A stretch of 64,000 bases of DNA from CAVOAK01 sp965217615 (GTDB lineage Bacteria; Pseudomonadota; Alphaproteobacteria; UBA8366; CAVOAK01), in assembly GCA_965217615.1 (NCBI GenBank), contig CBDCIT010000047.1, forward strand, positions 156,943-220,942. Reading direction: 5' to 3'. A program made the position numbers and the translations under genes. Positions 8,255 through 17,327 of the stretch are shown one piece after another. The notes under the pieces are model-generated. The model had not been told where the DNA came from, made no database searches, and saw nothing but the letters and a program-made list of their open reading frames with translations. Numbering within the stretch: the stretch's first letter is position 1; each line of letters opens with the position of its first letter.

Positions 8255-9688
8255 TCAGGCTGCCGTTCCGCCGACTGTAAGGCCGTCTACCCGCATGGTC
8301 GGCTGACCGACCCCCACCGGAACACCTTGGCCGTTCTTACCGCACGTGCCGATGCCAGGATCGAGCGCCATATCGTTGCCGATCATGGCAACTTTGGTGA
8401 GAACGTCGGGACCATTGCCGATCAGCGTCGCACCCTTGACGGGCGCACAAACTTTTCCGTCCTCGATGAGATAGGCCTCGGTACAGGTGAAAACGAATTT
8501 GCCGCTGGTGATATCGACTTGGCCACCGCCGAATTGAACCGCATAGAGGCCATTGGAAACAGACGCAATGATCTCCGCTGGATCCTCTTGGCCGTTCAGC
8601 ATGATCGTGTTTGTCATGCGCGGCATGGGTGCATGGGCGAAGGACTGGCGCCGGCCATTGCCGGTCGGCTCCATGCCCATCAAACGCGCATTCATTCGAT
8701 CCTGCATATACCCAACCAGGATCCCATCTTCGATCAACACCGTCTTTTTTGTCGGCGTACCTTCATCATCGACGGTCAGCGAACCGCGCCGGTCGTCAAT
8801 CGTACCGTCGTCAATCACGGTAACTCCCGGCGCTGCAACCCGCTTGTCCATGAGGCCGGCGAACGCCGACGTCTTCTTGCGGTTGAAATCGCCCTCGAGT
8901 CCATGGCCAATGGCTTCGTGAAGGAGAATTCCAGGCCATCCGGCACCTAGAACCACCTGCATTTCGCCTGCCGGCGCCGGCACAGATTCAAGGTTCACGA
9001 AGGCCTGCTGCAAGGCCTTGTCAACGTACTCGTGCCAGTTCTCCGGGTCCAGGAAGGCGGTGTAATCGGTGCGTCCGCCCGCGCCGTAACTGCCGCTCTC
9101 CATGCGGTCGCCTTGCTCGGCAACGACCGAAACGTTGAGCCGAACAAGTGGGCGTATGTCGGCGACTCGATAGCCATCGGCGCGGATAATCTGAACCGCT
9201 TGCCACTCGCCGGAGAGCGACGCCATGACTTGTTGAACGCGTTCGTCCGTAGTTCTCGCATAGTCGTCGATCTCTGTCAGCAACGCGACCTTGGCCTCAA
9301 AATCGACTTGACCTAGCGGATTGTCTTCCGTGTAGAGGCTGCGGTTCGTGCCGACCGGCGTCTGTACCGATGTGCCACCGCGACCTGTGCGGACTGATTT
9401 TACTGTCTCTGAGGCGCGTCTCAGCGCCGCATCGCTCAACTCAGCAGCGTGCGCATATCCTGTTGCCTCGCCAGAAATAGCGCGTAGACCGAACCCCTGT
9501 GCGGTGTCGAAGCTCGCGCTGCGGATGCGCCCGTCGTCAAAGGCCACGCTTTCCGATTGGCGGTACTCGAGAAAGAGTTCGCCATCGTCCGCGCCATCCA
9601 GGGCATTGTCGACAACCGATTCGGTGCGCTCGCGATCAAGGCCGGCACGTTCGAAGAATAATTCGTCGGTAGTGCGCAGGTCGGCCAT
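8255..9688 (-). CDS. tldD: Metalloprotease TldD
   Basis: A 477-residue zinc protease of the TldD/PmbA family, which in other bacteria works with TldE/PmbA to process peptides such as microcins and to degrade unstructured proteins. The zinc motif is GWPGILLHEAIGHGLEGD (HExxxH). C-terminal conserved pieces are TNTIMLNGQEDPAEIIASV and GNGPDVLTKVAMIGND. Length is as expected. No tldE is in the window. TldD facing away from a cytochrome oxidase operon is a common alphaproteobacterial arrangement. Confidence 0.95.
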   Translation of the reverse strand: MADLRTTDELFFERAGLDRERTESVVDNALDGADDGELFLEYRQSESVAFDDGRIRSASFDTAQGFGLRAISGEATGYAHAAELSDAALRRASETVKSVRTGRGGTSVQTPVGTNRSLYTEDNPLGQVDFEAKVALLTEIDDYARTTDERVQQVMASLSGEWQAVQIIRADGYRVADIRPLVRLNVSVVAEQGDRMESGSYGAGGRTDYTAFLDPENWHEYVDKALQQAFVNLESVPAPAGEMQVVLGAGWPGILLHEAIGHGLEGDFNRKKTSAFAGLMDKRVAAPGVTVIDDGTIDDRRGSLTVDDEGTPTKKTVLIEDGILVGYMQDRMNARLMGMEPTGNGRRQSFAHAPMPRMTNTIMLNGQEDPAEIIASVSNGLYAVQFGGGQVDITSGKFVFTCTEAYLIEDGKVCAPVKGATLIGNGPDVLTKVAMIGNDMALDPGIGTCGKNGQGVPVGVGQPTMRVDGLTVGGTAA

Positions 9689-10179
9689 TGCGAATCTCTA
9701 TCCTCTGTTTCCCGGGTCGCGGACGCCTCCCCAGTCGCGGCATCCATACGAATGTGTCATTGCTCAGCCAGTTGCACGAATGCAACGCCAGTCTAATAAC
9801 TGCCCTGTAGAAGTGCCAATTAATAATGGGGTACGCCCAGCGAATGTCACGCGCGCTGCCTCGGTTGGGTGTAGTGCAGAGCTGAACTGGCGGCATCGTG
9901 TTACAGCGACCGCGCATGCGACCGAGGCGTCTAACGCGTTCGCTCGAGACGGCGGCGCATGGGACATTGGCGACTGAGTCCGTGGTTAGCATCGGCTGCT
10001 CTGTACTTCTGTGGCGGTGATTCATCGAAAGTGCTATTAGGTAGCGCCGGAGCGGCCGAAAAGTGAATGCCGCCTGGCTTTGATGATGGCCTCGTGGGCG
10101 AGGCCTGTTTTCGTGTTGCGGAGCATAACCCTACGACGTGATCGTCTATCCGGGTGCGTTGATCAGGGGGAAGGGGAGC
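9689..10179. other. Intergenic region between divergent tldD and the cox operon
   Basis: No convincing gene. It must contain promoters for tldD (minus) and ctaC (plus). TTGCAC at 9772-9777 followed after 16 nt by TAATAA is a weak promoter candidate. A terminator-like hairpin at 10088-10111 is described separately. Short open frames on both strands here match no family I know and lack ribosome sites. Confidence 0.5.
10088..10111 (+). terminator. Terminator-like hairpin in the leader of the cox operon
   Basis: GGCCTCG (10088-10094), loop TGGG, CGAGGCC (10099-10105), then TGTTTT. The 7-bp perfect GC-rich stem plus T-rich tail is a good Rho-independent terminator shape on the plus strand. There is no plus-strand gene upstream within the interval, so it may attenuate the cox transcript or end a small RNA. 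Confidence 0.5.
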
Positions 10180-11019
10180 ATGCCCTGTAAGTCCACATTT
10201 GCCATGTTGTCGGCCGGTTGGCTGGCGGCGATTTCGCTTCCGGCGCGTGCCGCCGAGCCGGTGCCTTGGCAACTCGGTTTTCAGGCGGCCGCCTCCTCGA
10301 GCATGCGGGATATCGACAAGTTTCACGATCTGTTGCTGGTCATTTCCATCGCCATAGCGGTCGTTGTTCTCGCGTTGCTGCTGTATGTGGTCTGGCGTTT
10401 CTCGGAAAAACGCAACCCAACGCCATCGCAGACGACACATAACACCCTGCTCGAAGTCGCGTGGACGACACTACCCATAATTATTCTTGTAATCATCGCA
10501 ATCCCCTCGTTCAAATTATTGTTCTTCACCGATCGAATCGAGAACGCAGACCTGACGCTGAAGGCGATAGGGCGCCAGTGGTACTGGTCCTACGAGTATC
10601 CGGACCACGGAAACTTTACTTTCGACGCCAACATGATTCAGACCAAGGACCTGAAGGGCGATCAAAGGCGCTTGATGGAGACCGATAACCGTGTCGTCTT
10701 GCCTGTCGGAAAAAACGTGCGGCTGCTGTTCACCGCCAGCGACGTTCTGCATAGCTGGGCGGTACCGGCGTTTGGCGTCAAGTTGGATGCCGTGCCAGGC
10801 AGGCTCAATGAAACGTGGGTCCGGGTGGAGAAGGAAGGTGTCTACTACGGGTTTTGCTCCGAACTCTGCGGGGTCAACCATTCCTACATGCCAATCGCGG
10901 TCGAAGTGGTAAGCCAAGAACGATTCGACGCCTGGATCAAAGAGGCCCAAACGAAGTTTGCGCGCGTCGAAACGCCGGATACGTCGTTAGCGCTCGCACA
11001 GCGCGCGGTCGCCCGGTAG
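10180..11019 (+). CDS. ctaC: Cytochrome c oxidase subunit II
   Basis: The 279-residue CuA-bearing subunit that takes electrons from cytochrome c. Start is ATG 10180 behind a strong GGGGGAAGGGG site; an upstream in-frame GTG at 10138 lacks one. A signal peptide ends around LPARAAEPVPW, two transmembrane helices follow (LLVISIAIAVVVLALLLYVV and TLPIIILVIIAIPSF), then the cupredoxin domain. CuA ligands are visible in the final block, CSELCGVNHSYMPI, with the upstream histidine in SDVLHSWAVPAFG. First gene of the oxidase operon; ctaD starts 22 nt after it. Confidence 0.96.
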   Translation: MPCKSTFAMLSAGWLAAISLPARAAEPVPWQLGFQAAASSSMRDIDKFHDLLLVISIAIAVVVLALLLYVVWRFSEKRNPTPSQTTHNTLLEVAWTTLPIIILVIIAIPSFKLLFFTDRIENADLTLKAIGRQWYWSYEYPDHGNFTFDANMIQTKDLKGDQRRLMETDNRVVLPVGKNVRLLFTASDVLHSWAVPAFGVKLDAVPGRLNETWVRVEKEGVYYGFCSELCGVNHSYMPIAVEVVSQERFDAWIKEAQTKFARVETPDTSLALAQRAVAR

Positions 11020-11041
11020 CGGACGACCGGAGGCTTCGATC

Positions 11042-12649
11042 ATGGTTCAACTCGAGGCGGTCCACGCGCACGACGATCACGTTCCAACCGGCTGGCGTCG
11101 CTATCTCTTTTCGACGAACCATCGCGACATTGGCACGATGTACTTGGTGTTTGCCTTGGTTGCCGGCATCGTCGGCAGCGCTTTCTCGGGTTATATGCGG
11201 CTCGAGCTGCTGGAGCCAGGCGTCCAGTACATGACTTTGGCGGACGGCTCGCCCGACGGTCATATCTGGAACGTGTTTATCACGGCACACGGTCTGGTCA
11301 TGGTGTTCTTTATGGTCATGCCGGCCCTTATCGGCGGCTTCGGCAATTGGTTCGTGCCGCTGATGATCGGCACGCCGGACATGGCATTTCCACGCATGAA
11401 CAACATCAGTTTCTGGCTTTTGGTTCCGGCGTTCATGTTGTTGGTCGGTTCGGCGGTGATCGGCGGCGGTGCAGGCACCGGCTGGACCGTTTATCCGCCG
11501 CTATCGGGAATCACCGGACATCCTAATGCGGCAGTCGATATGGCGATTTTCAGCCTGCATCTGGCCGGCGCGTCTTCGATATTAGGTGCAATCAACTTTA
11601 TCACGACGATTTTCAACATGCGCGCGCCCGGCATGACGATGCATCGAATGCCCCTGTTCGCATGGGCGATCTTGGTGACGGCATTCCTACTATTGCTCGC
11701 GATACCGGTTTTGGGCGGTGCAATCACGATGCTGTTGACCGACCGCAATTTCGGCACCAGTTTTTTCATGCCCGAGGGCGGCGGCGACCCGGTGTTGTTC
11801 CAGCATATGTTCTGGTTCTTCGGTCACCCTGAAGTCTACATCATGATCCTGCCGGCCTTCGGCGTCGTCAGCCACATCGTGTCGACCTTCGCGCGCAAGC
11901 CCATCTTCGGCTATCTGGGAATGGCCTATGCGATGGTCGCGATCGGCTTTGTCGGGTTCATCGTCTGGGCGCACCACATGTATACCGTCGGACTCAACGT
12001 CGACACGCGCGCCTATTTCACCGCCGCGACAATGGTGATCGCCGTCCCAACCGGTATCAAGATCTTCAGTTGGATCGCGACAATGTGGGGAGGTTCGCTC
12101 AGGCTAGAAACACCCCTGCTTTGGGCGATCGGATTCATTTTCCTGTTTACCGTCGGCGGCGTGACCGGGGTCATTCTTTCGAATGCGGGCATGGATATCG
12201 CGCTACACGACACATACTACGTCGTAGCGCATTTCCACTATGTGCTGTCATTGGGTGCGGTCTTCGCGATCTTTGCCGGGATCTATTATTGGATTGGCAA
12301 GATGAGCGGGCGGCAATACCCCGAATGGGCGGGCAAGCTCCATTTCTGGACAACGTTCCTCGGCGTTAATTTGACATTCTTTCCACAGCATTTTCTTGGC
12401 CTCGCCGGCATGCCGCGCCGTTATATCGACTATCCCGATGCGTATGCCGGCTGGAACTACGTGTCGTCGATTGGCGCATTCATTTCGCTCGCGTCGACCG
12501 TGTTTTTCATCTTCGTCATGCTCTACACACTTAGGGCGGGGCGTCGCGTTGGCGATAATTATTGGGGCGAAGGTGCGACGACGCTCGAGTGGAGTGTGAG
12601 TTCGCCGCCGCCGTTCCACACCTTTAACGACTTGCCACAGATCAGATAG
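11042..12649 (+). CDS. ctaD: Cytochrome c oxidase subunit I (aa3 type)
   Basis: The 535-residue catalytic subunit with heme a and the heme a3-CuB centre, a proton-pumping inner-membrane protein. Diagnostic pieces are STNHRDIGTMYLVFAL, NVFITAHGLVMVFFMVMP, FWFFGHPEVYIMILP (CuB histidine and the crosslinked tyrosine), WAHHMYTVG (the two adjacent CuB histidines) and DTYYVVAHFHYVLS (heme ligands). The ATG follows GGAGG by 8 nt. Length is normal. Neighbouring ctaB, ctaG and ctaE support assembly of a full aa3 oxidase. Confidence 0.98.
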   Translation: MVQLEAVHAHDDHVPTGWRRYLFSTNHRDIGTMYLVFALVAGIVGSAFSGYMRLELLEPGVQYMTLADGSPDGHIWNVFITAHGLVMVFFMVMPALIGGFGNWFVPLMIGTPDMAFPRMNNISFWLLVPAFMLLVGSAVIGGGAGTGWTVYPPLSGITGHPNAAVDMAIFSLHLAGASSILGAINFITTIFNMRAPGMTMHRMPLFAWAILVTAFLLLLAIPVLGGAITMLLTDRNFGTSFFMPEGGGDPVLFQHMFWFFGHPEVYIMILPAFGVVSHIVSTFARKPIFGYLGMAYAMVAIGFVGFIVWAHHMYTVGLNVDTRAYFTAATMVIAVPTGIKIFSWIATMWGGSLRLETPLLWAIGFIFLFTVGGVTGVILSNAGMDIALHDTYYVVAHFHYVLSLGAVFAIFAGIYYWIGKMSGRQYPEWAGKLHFWTTFLGVNLTFFPQHFLGLAGMPRRYIDYPDAYAGWNYVSSIGAFISLASTVFFIFVMLYTLRAGRRVGDNYWGEGATTLEWSVSSPPPFHTFNDLPQIR

Positions 12650-12680
12650 CGGCGATGGGTGTCAGCCATGGAGAAGTCAG

Positions 12681-13619
12681 GTGAGTCAATTAGCGCTTAA
12701 CACAGCCGATAGCGCGCATGATACGCGGCTCGGGAGGGATGTGGCGCCGTTGAGCGCTGAAGTCCAAGACTATTTCGCGCTGCTTAAACCCCGCGTGATG
12801 TCGCTTGTTGTGTTTACCGGTCTGGCCGGCGTTTTAGTAGCGCCTGGCCAGTTGCATCCGCTTCTAGCCGTCGTCGCGATATTCTGTATCGCCATCGGGG
12901 CCGGTGCCGCGGGTGCCATAAATATGTGGTACGACCGTGACATCGACGCGATCATGTCGCGCACCTGCAACCGGCCGCTTCCCGCGGGTCGCATGATACC
13001 CGGAAATGCACTGGGTTTCGGTATCGTCCTGGCGGTCGCATCGGTTGCCTTGATGGGTCTCACCGTCAACTTGATGGCGGCGCTCCTGTTGGCGGTGGCG
13101 ATTGCGTTCTACGTGTTCGTCTATACCGTTTGGCTCAAACGCCGTACGCCGCAAAATATCGTAATTGGCGGCGCCGCCGGTGCTTTCCCACCGATGATCG
13201 GATGGGCGGCCGTTTCCGGCGGTGTCGGCGTAGAAGCCGTAGCTTTATTCGCTTTGATCTTCTTTTGGACACCGCCGCACTTTTGGGCGTTGTCGCTTTA
13301 CCGCGCCGACGACTACGGCCGCGCCGGCATACCAATGCTGCCGGTCGTTGCCGGACTGCGCGAGACGAAGCGGCAGATGTTGATTTACACAATACTGCTG
13401 CTGCCGCTGGGCACGGCTCCCTACTGGCTCGATATTGCCGGTTCCATCTATCTGGCGACGTCGATGACGCTCGGGTTGCTATTTGTCGCCGCGGCGACCG
13501 CGGTTTGGTTTGAGGCGGGGGATCGCGCTGCCAAGCGCATGTTTGGGTTCTCGATTTTCTATCTGTTCGCTTTGTTCGCCGCCTTGATTGCCGATCGTGC
13601 GCCTGGCCTGGGAGGTTGA
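12681..13619 (+). CDS. ctaB: Protoheme IX farnesyltransferase (heme O synthase)
   Basis: A UbiA-fold membrane enzyme of 312 residues that farnesylates heme b to heme O for the oxidase. The first motif is NMWYDRDIDAIMSRT, followed by RPLPAGRM; the second is YRADDYGRAGIPMLPVV. DYFALLKPRVMSLVVFTGLA is the usual N-terminal signature. Start is GTG 12681 behind GGAGAAG. No ctaA (heme A synthase) is present in the window, so conversion to heme A must be coded elsewhere. A CoxF-type small gene sometimes found next is absent; ctaG begins at once. Confidence 0.96.
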   Translation: MSQLALNTADSAHDTRLGRDVAPLSAEVQDYFALLKPRVMSLVVFTGLAGVLVAPGQLHPLLAVVAIFCIAIGAGAAGAINMWYDRDIDAIMSRTCNRPLPAGRMIPGNALGFGIVLAVASVALMGLTVNLMAALLLAVAIAFYVFVYTVWLKRRTPQNIVIGGAAGAFPPMIGWAAVSGGVGVEAVALFALIFFWTPPHFWALSLYRADDYGRAGIPMLPVVAGLRETKRQMLIYTILLLPLGTAPYWLDIAGSIYLATSMTLGLLFVAAATAVWFEAGDRAAKRMFGFSIFYLFALFAALIADRAPGLGG

Positions 13620-13625
13620 TTGCCA

Positions 13626-14237
13626 ATGATGCGAATCACTGCAAAGCAAAGGCGCCAAAACGCCGGATTGGTTCTCGCATTGGCATCGACGGCAGGCCTG
13701 ATGCTTGCCGCTGCATATGCAGCCGTACCGCTTTACAACACATTTTGCCGTGTTACGGGGTTCGGTGGTACGACGCAGGTTGCCGCAACCCAAAGTGACA
13801 AAGTGATCGATCGCGTGATCGCGATACGTTTCGATGCCAATGTGAGTGGCGTGCTGCCATGGGCCTTCCAGCCAATGCAGCGGGAGGTCTCGCTAAGGGT
13901 TGGCGAAAACGCGGTCGCCTACTACCAAGCACAGAACCTCGGCGATCGCACAATCACAGGAACCGCGGTCTTCAATGTGACGCCGCAGAAGGCCGGTCAA
14001 TATTTTTCCAAGGTGGAGTGTTTCTGCTTCACCGAGCAGACGCTTGCGCCGGGCGCAAGCGCTGACCTGCCCGTTGCTTTCTACGTCGATCCGGAGATTG
14101 CCGGTGACCGCAACCTCGACGACGTAACAACGATCACGCTGTCCTATACGTTCTATCCGAACGATTCGGAATTGAGCGGAAGTGAACTCGCCGCAAACCT
14201 CGATGTTCGGGCGGACAGGGGCAACGAGTTGAACTGA
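13626..14237 (+). CDS. ctaG: Cytochrome c oxidase assembly protein CtaG/Cox11
   Basis: A membrane-anchored copper chaperone of 203 residues that delivers copper to CuB of subunit I. One N-terminal helix (AGLVLALASTAGLMLAAAYA) is followed by a periplasmic immunoglobulin-like domain with the copper motif KVECFCFTEQTL and DLPVAFYVDPEI. Start is put at ATG 13626, 11 nt after GGGAGG; TTG 13620 and ATG 13629 are also possible. It begins 6 nt after ctaB stops. Confidence 0.95.
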   Translation: MMRITAKQRRQNAGLVLALASTAGLMLAAAYAAVPLYNTFCRVTGFGGTTQVAATQSDKVIDRVIAIRFDANVSGVLPWAFQPMQREVSLRVGENAVAYYQAQNLGDRTITGTAVFNVTPQKAGQYFSKVECFCFTEQTLAPGASADLPVAFYVDPEIAGDRNLDDVTTITLSYTFYPNDSELSGSELAANLDVRADRGNELN

Positions 14238-14292
14238 GCGTGCGAGATAGAACTATGGTGCGCGAGAACACAAAGGTGACTGAGGATTTGGC

Positions 14293-15144
14293 ATGAGCGT
14301 AGAGGTCGAGCACGGACCTAACCATGACTTCCACTTGGTAGACCCGAGCCCGTGGCCCGTTTGTGGCGCGGCATCTGCGGGTCTGGCTGCGTTCGGCCTG
14401 CTTGTCTTCATGCACCCCGATATCCTTGGCACTGGACTGGAGGACGTCGTCGTCTCTTTGGGTCCAGTGCCGTTCTTGCCAGGCGCGATTCTGTTGTTGA
14501 TGACGTGTGCAATGTGGTGGCGCGACGTGACCCGAGAGGCGACTCACGAAGGTCATCATACGCCAATCGTTCAACTCGGCATGCGCTACGGCATGGCGCT
14601 CTTCATCGTTTCAGAAGTGATGTTTTTTGCCGCCTTCTTCTGGGCATTCTTCAATGCGAGCCTGTTCCCGAAAGAGCTACCGCACAACGTGCCAGGTGGT
14701 GTCTGGCCACCCGAGGGGATTGAAACGTTCAACGCGTTCGACATACCATTCCTCAACACGCTCATCCTCTTGATGTCAGGGGTGACGGTGACTTGGGCGC
14801 ACCACGCAATGCGCGAAGATCACCACCAGGAAACGCTGAAAGCGCTCGGTCTGACGGTTATTCTTGGCGTCACGTTTACGGCTCTACAGGCGTTCGAGTA
14901 TGTGCATTCCGGCTTCGGATTTACCGATGGCATTTATGCGTCAACTTTCTACATGGCGACCGGATTTCACGGTTTTCATGTGATCGTCGGAACAATATTT
15001 CTCGCCGTATGCTGGTTCCGCGCGGCCAATCACCATTTCGAACCGGATCATCACTTTGGTTTCGAGGCGGCGGCTTGGTATTGGCATTTCGTCGATGTGG
15101 TTTGGCTATTCCTCTTCACATGCATCTACTGGCTCGGCAGTTAG
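14293..15144 (+). CDS. ctaE: Cytochrome c oxidase subunit III
   Basis: A 283-residue heme-copper oxidase subunit III with seven predicted membrane spans. Recognisable parts are FHLVDPSPWPVCGA at the N-terminus, ALFIVSEVMFFAAFFWAFF, LILLMSGVTVTWAHHAM, TGFHGFHVIVGTIFLAVCW and the C-terminal AWYWHFVDVVWLFLFTCIYW. The glutamate in SEVMFF is the conserved lipid-binding residue. Position after ctaG is the standard alphaproteobacterial order. Confidence 0.97.
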   Translation: MSVEVEHGPNHDFHLVDPSPWPVCGAASAGLAAFGLLVFMHPDILGTGLEDVVVSLGPVPFLPGAILLLMTCAMWWRDVTREATHEGHHTPIVQLGMRYGMALFIVSEVMFFAAFFWAFFNASLFPKELPHNVPGGVWPPEGIETFNAFDIPFLNTLILLMSGVTVTWAHHAMREDHHQETLKALGLTVILGVTFTALQAFEYVHSGFGFTDGIYASTFYMATGFHGFHVIVGTIFLAVCWFRAANHHFEPDHHFGFEAAAWYWHFVDVVWLFLFTCIYWLGS

Positions 15145-15201
15145 CAAACTCCCGAATCTATCCAGGCGGGCTCGCGTCGGCGAAGGAGTTCGGCGGCGCC
15201 A

Positions 15202-15579
15202 ATGTCTGAGGACAATCCTCAAACTTCGCCATGGTCCGCTGGCGTGCGCTGCAAATGCCCACGCTGCGGAGACGTCTCCCTGTTCGTTGGTTTTCTTCAG
15301 GTCATGGATCGTTGTCGGAACTGCGATCTCGATCTGAGCGCCGCCGATAGCGGCGACGGTCCGGCTGTCTTTGTCATATTCATCGTTGGACCGATAGCGA
15401 CCGGCCTGGCACTTTTTGTTGAGGCAGTGTTTGCACCCCCGTACTGGCTTCATCTCGTGATTTGGCCGCCGCTAATCCTCGGCGGTGTGATTGCGCTGCT
15501 CAGGCCGTTCAAGGCAACCCTGATCGCCTTGCAATACAGATACAAAGCGAGCGAAGGCGGTCGCAATCCCCTCGAATAA
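15202..15579 (+). CDS. DUF983 membrane protein of the cox operon
   Basis: A 125-residue protein with an N-terminal zinc-ribbon-like part (CKCPRCGDVSLF then CRNCDLDLS, four cysteines in two CxxC pairs) and two membrane helices (PAVFVIFIVGPIATGLALFV and WPPLILGGVIALLRPF). DUF983 genes often stand between ctaE and surf1 in alphaproteobacteria, as here. A role in oxidase assembly is inferred from position only. Confidence 0.88.
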   Translation: MSEDNPQTSPWSAGVRCKCPRCGDVSLFVGFLQVMDRCRNCDLDLSAADSGDGPAVFVIFIVGPIATGLALFVEAVFAPPYWLHLVIWPPLILGGVIALLRPFKATLIALQYRYKASEGGRNPLE

Positions 15580-15607
15580 TGTAGCGACAACGTGAGGTGT
15601 GGATTCG

Positions 15608-15696
15608 ATGCCATTGCGCCCTTCAAACTGGTCGACAATTTTCACCATTCCGGCGCTCGTTGCATTGCTGGCCCTTGGTACGTGGCAGCTCCAACG
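15608..15696 (+). pseudogene. surf1 5' fragment, cut by the IS21 element
   Basis: From ATG 15608 the frame reads MPLRPSNWSTIFTIPA and then ALLALGTWQLQRV, the typical first membrane helix and GTWQLQR motif of SURF1, the heme a3 insertion factor of cytochrome oxidase. At 15697 the IS21 end begins and the frame stops at a TAA at 15734. Only about 30 of an expected 230-250 codons remain. No sequence resembling the rest of surf1 follows the element, so the 3' part is deleted or moved, not merely displaced. Confidence 0.85.
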
Positions 15697-15758
15697 TGTT
15701 GATCGGCGTGGAATATTGACCCCCTTGGTGGGGTAATCGGCGTCCAAAATTGACCCCC
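15697..15758. repeat. IS21 left-end repeats L1 and L2
   Basis: Two direct copies: 15697-15724 (core TCGGCGTGGAATATTGACC) and 15734-15758 (core TCGGCGTCCAAAATTGACC). They correspond to transposase-binding sites and match the inverted copies at the right end. Confidence 0.85.
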
Positions 15759-15803
15759 CTGGTTTTGTGCTCTTGAACACACCTTGTTGTTTGGACAGAC
15801 GAG

Positions 15804-17327
15804 GTGGGGGAGATGCTGGTTGTGGAGACGATTGCGCGGATCCGTCGGGATCATCTGGTGAAGGGCGTTCCGATCAAGAAGATCGCCCGGGATTTGAGGG
15901 TTTCGAAGAACACGGTGCGCAAAGTGGTACGGGGCGATGAGACCTCCTACAGCTACGCGCGCAAGATCCAGCCGATGCCGAAGCTTGGGCCGTGGGTGGA
16001 GGAGTTGGAGCGCCGGCTTGAGGCCAACGAGAAGAAGCCGCGCCGGGACCGCTTTTCTCTGCTGCGGATTCATGAAGACCTTGCGGCTCTGGGCTATGGC
16101 GGCGGCTACGACGCGGTGCGCCGCTACGCCAGGACCTGGCGTCGGCGGTGGCGGCTGTTGTCGCCGTCGCAGGGTTTTGTGCCGCTGAGCTTCGATCCCG
16201 GCGAGGCCTACCAGTTCGACTGGAGCCACGAGTACGCGCGCCTGTCGGGTGTGACGACCAAGGTGAAGGCGGTGCACATGCGGCTCTGCTACAGCCGTAT
16301 GCAGCTGGTTCAGATCTTCCCGCGCGAGAGCCAGGAGATGGTGTTCGAGGCGCATGAGCGCGCCTTCCGCTTCTTCGGCGGGGTCTGCCGGCGGGGCATC
16401 TACGACAACATGAAGACGGCGGTGAGCATGGTGTTCGTGGGCAAGGAGCGCGCCTACAACCGGCGCTTTCTGGAGCTGTGCTCCCACCATCTGGTGGAGC
16501 CGGTGGCGTGCACTCCGGGTGCGGGCTGGGAGAAGGGCCAGGTCGAGAGGCAGGTGGGTGACGTCCGCGGCCGCCTGTTCGTGCCCATCCCGCGGGGCCG
16601 CTCTTACGCCGAGATCAACGCGTGGCTGATGGATCGGTGTATCGAGGACGCCAAGAAGCGGCCGCATCCGACGATCGAGGGCAAGACGGTGTGGCAGGTG
16701 TTCGAGGAGGAGCGGCCCTTCCTGATGGCCTATCGCGGCCCCTTCGACGGCTTCCACGCCACCGAGGTATCGGTCTCCAAGACCTGTCTGGTGCGCTTCG
16801 ACAACAACCACTACAGCGTGGCGGCCCGCGCCGTCGGGCGGACGGTCGACGTGCGGGCCTATGCCGATCGTATTGTCATCCGCCAGGATGGCGAGACTGT
16901 TGCCGAACACCCCCGGAGCTTTGGACGCGGTGAGATCGCCTGCAATCCATGGCACTACGTGCCGATCCTGACACGGAAGCCCGGTGCGCTGAGGAATGGC
17001 GCGCCTTTCAAGGGTTGGCAACTGCCCGGCGCGCTGGGCCGCATACGGGCTCGGCTGACGGGTTGCAACGACGGTGACAGGCAGTTCGTGAGGATCCTCG
17101 CGGCGGTGCTGGAGGACGGGCTGGAGGCGGTCGAGGCGGCCTGCGCCGAAGCGCTCGCCTGCGGCGCCTGCAGCGCTGATGTTGTGCTCAACATCCTCGC
17201 CCGGCAGTGCCAGCAGCAGCAGCCGCCGGCCATCCCAACGCCCGAGGGCCTGCAGCTTCGCCACCAGCCGGTGGCCGACTGCCGCCGCTACGACCGCCTG
17301 AGGGAGGCCGGTCATGGAGCGTCATGA
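15804..17327 (+). CDS. istA: IS21 transposase IstA
   Basis: A 507-residue DDE transposase. An N-terminal helix-turn-helix reads GVPIKKIARDLRVSKNTVRK. The catalytic residues, counted from GTG 15804, are D139 (YQFDWSHEY), D201 (GIYDNMKTA) and E248 (GQVERQVGD). A C-terminal beta-barrel region follows (NNHYSVAARAVGRTVDVRAY). The start may instead be ATG 15813, three codons in. The gene overlaps istB by 14 nt, the usual IS21 coupling. I see no internal stop. Confidence 0.93.
   Translation: MGEMLVVETIARIRRDHLVKGVPIKKIARDLRVSKNTVRKVVRGDETSYSYARKIQPMPKLGPWVEELERRLEANEKKPRRDRFSLLRIHEDLAALGYGGGYDAVRRYARTWRRRWRLLSPSQGFVPLSFDPGEAYQFDWSHEYARLSGVTTKVKAVHMRLCYSRMQLVQIFPRESQEMVFEAHERAFRFFGGVCRRGIYDNMKTAVSMVFVGKERAYNRRFLELCSHHLVEPVACTPGAGWEKGQVERQVGDVRGRLFVPIPRGRSYAEINAWLMDRCIEDAKKRPHPTIEGKTVWQVFEEERPFLMAYRGPFDGFHATEVSVSKTCLVRFDNNHYSVAARAVGRTVDVRAYADRIVIRQDGETVAEHPRSFGRGEIACNPWHYVPILTRKPGALRNGAPFKGWQLPGALGRIRARLTGCNDGDRQFVRILAAVLEDGLEAVEAACAEALACGACSADVVLNILARQCQQQQPPAIPTPEGLQLRHQPVADCRRYDRLREAGHGAS

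Noticed and set aside
9636..10025. 129-codon minus-strand frame in the tldD-ctaC spacer
   Set aside because: It overlaps the start of tldD, has irregular composition with no known motif and no ribosome site.
15642..17315. 557-codon open frame antisense to istA
   Set aside because: It mirrors the third-position GC bias of istA, is rich in H, R, P and L, and has no recognisable motif.
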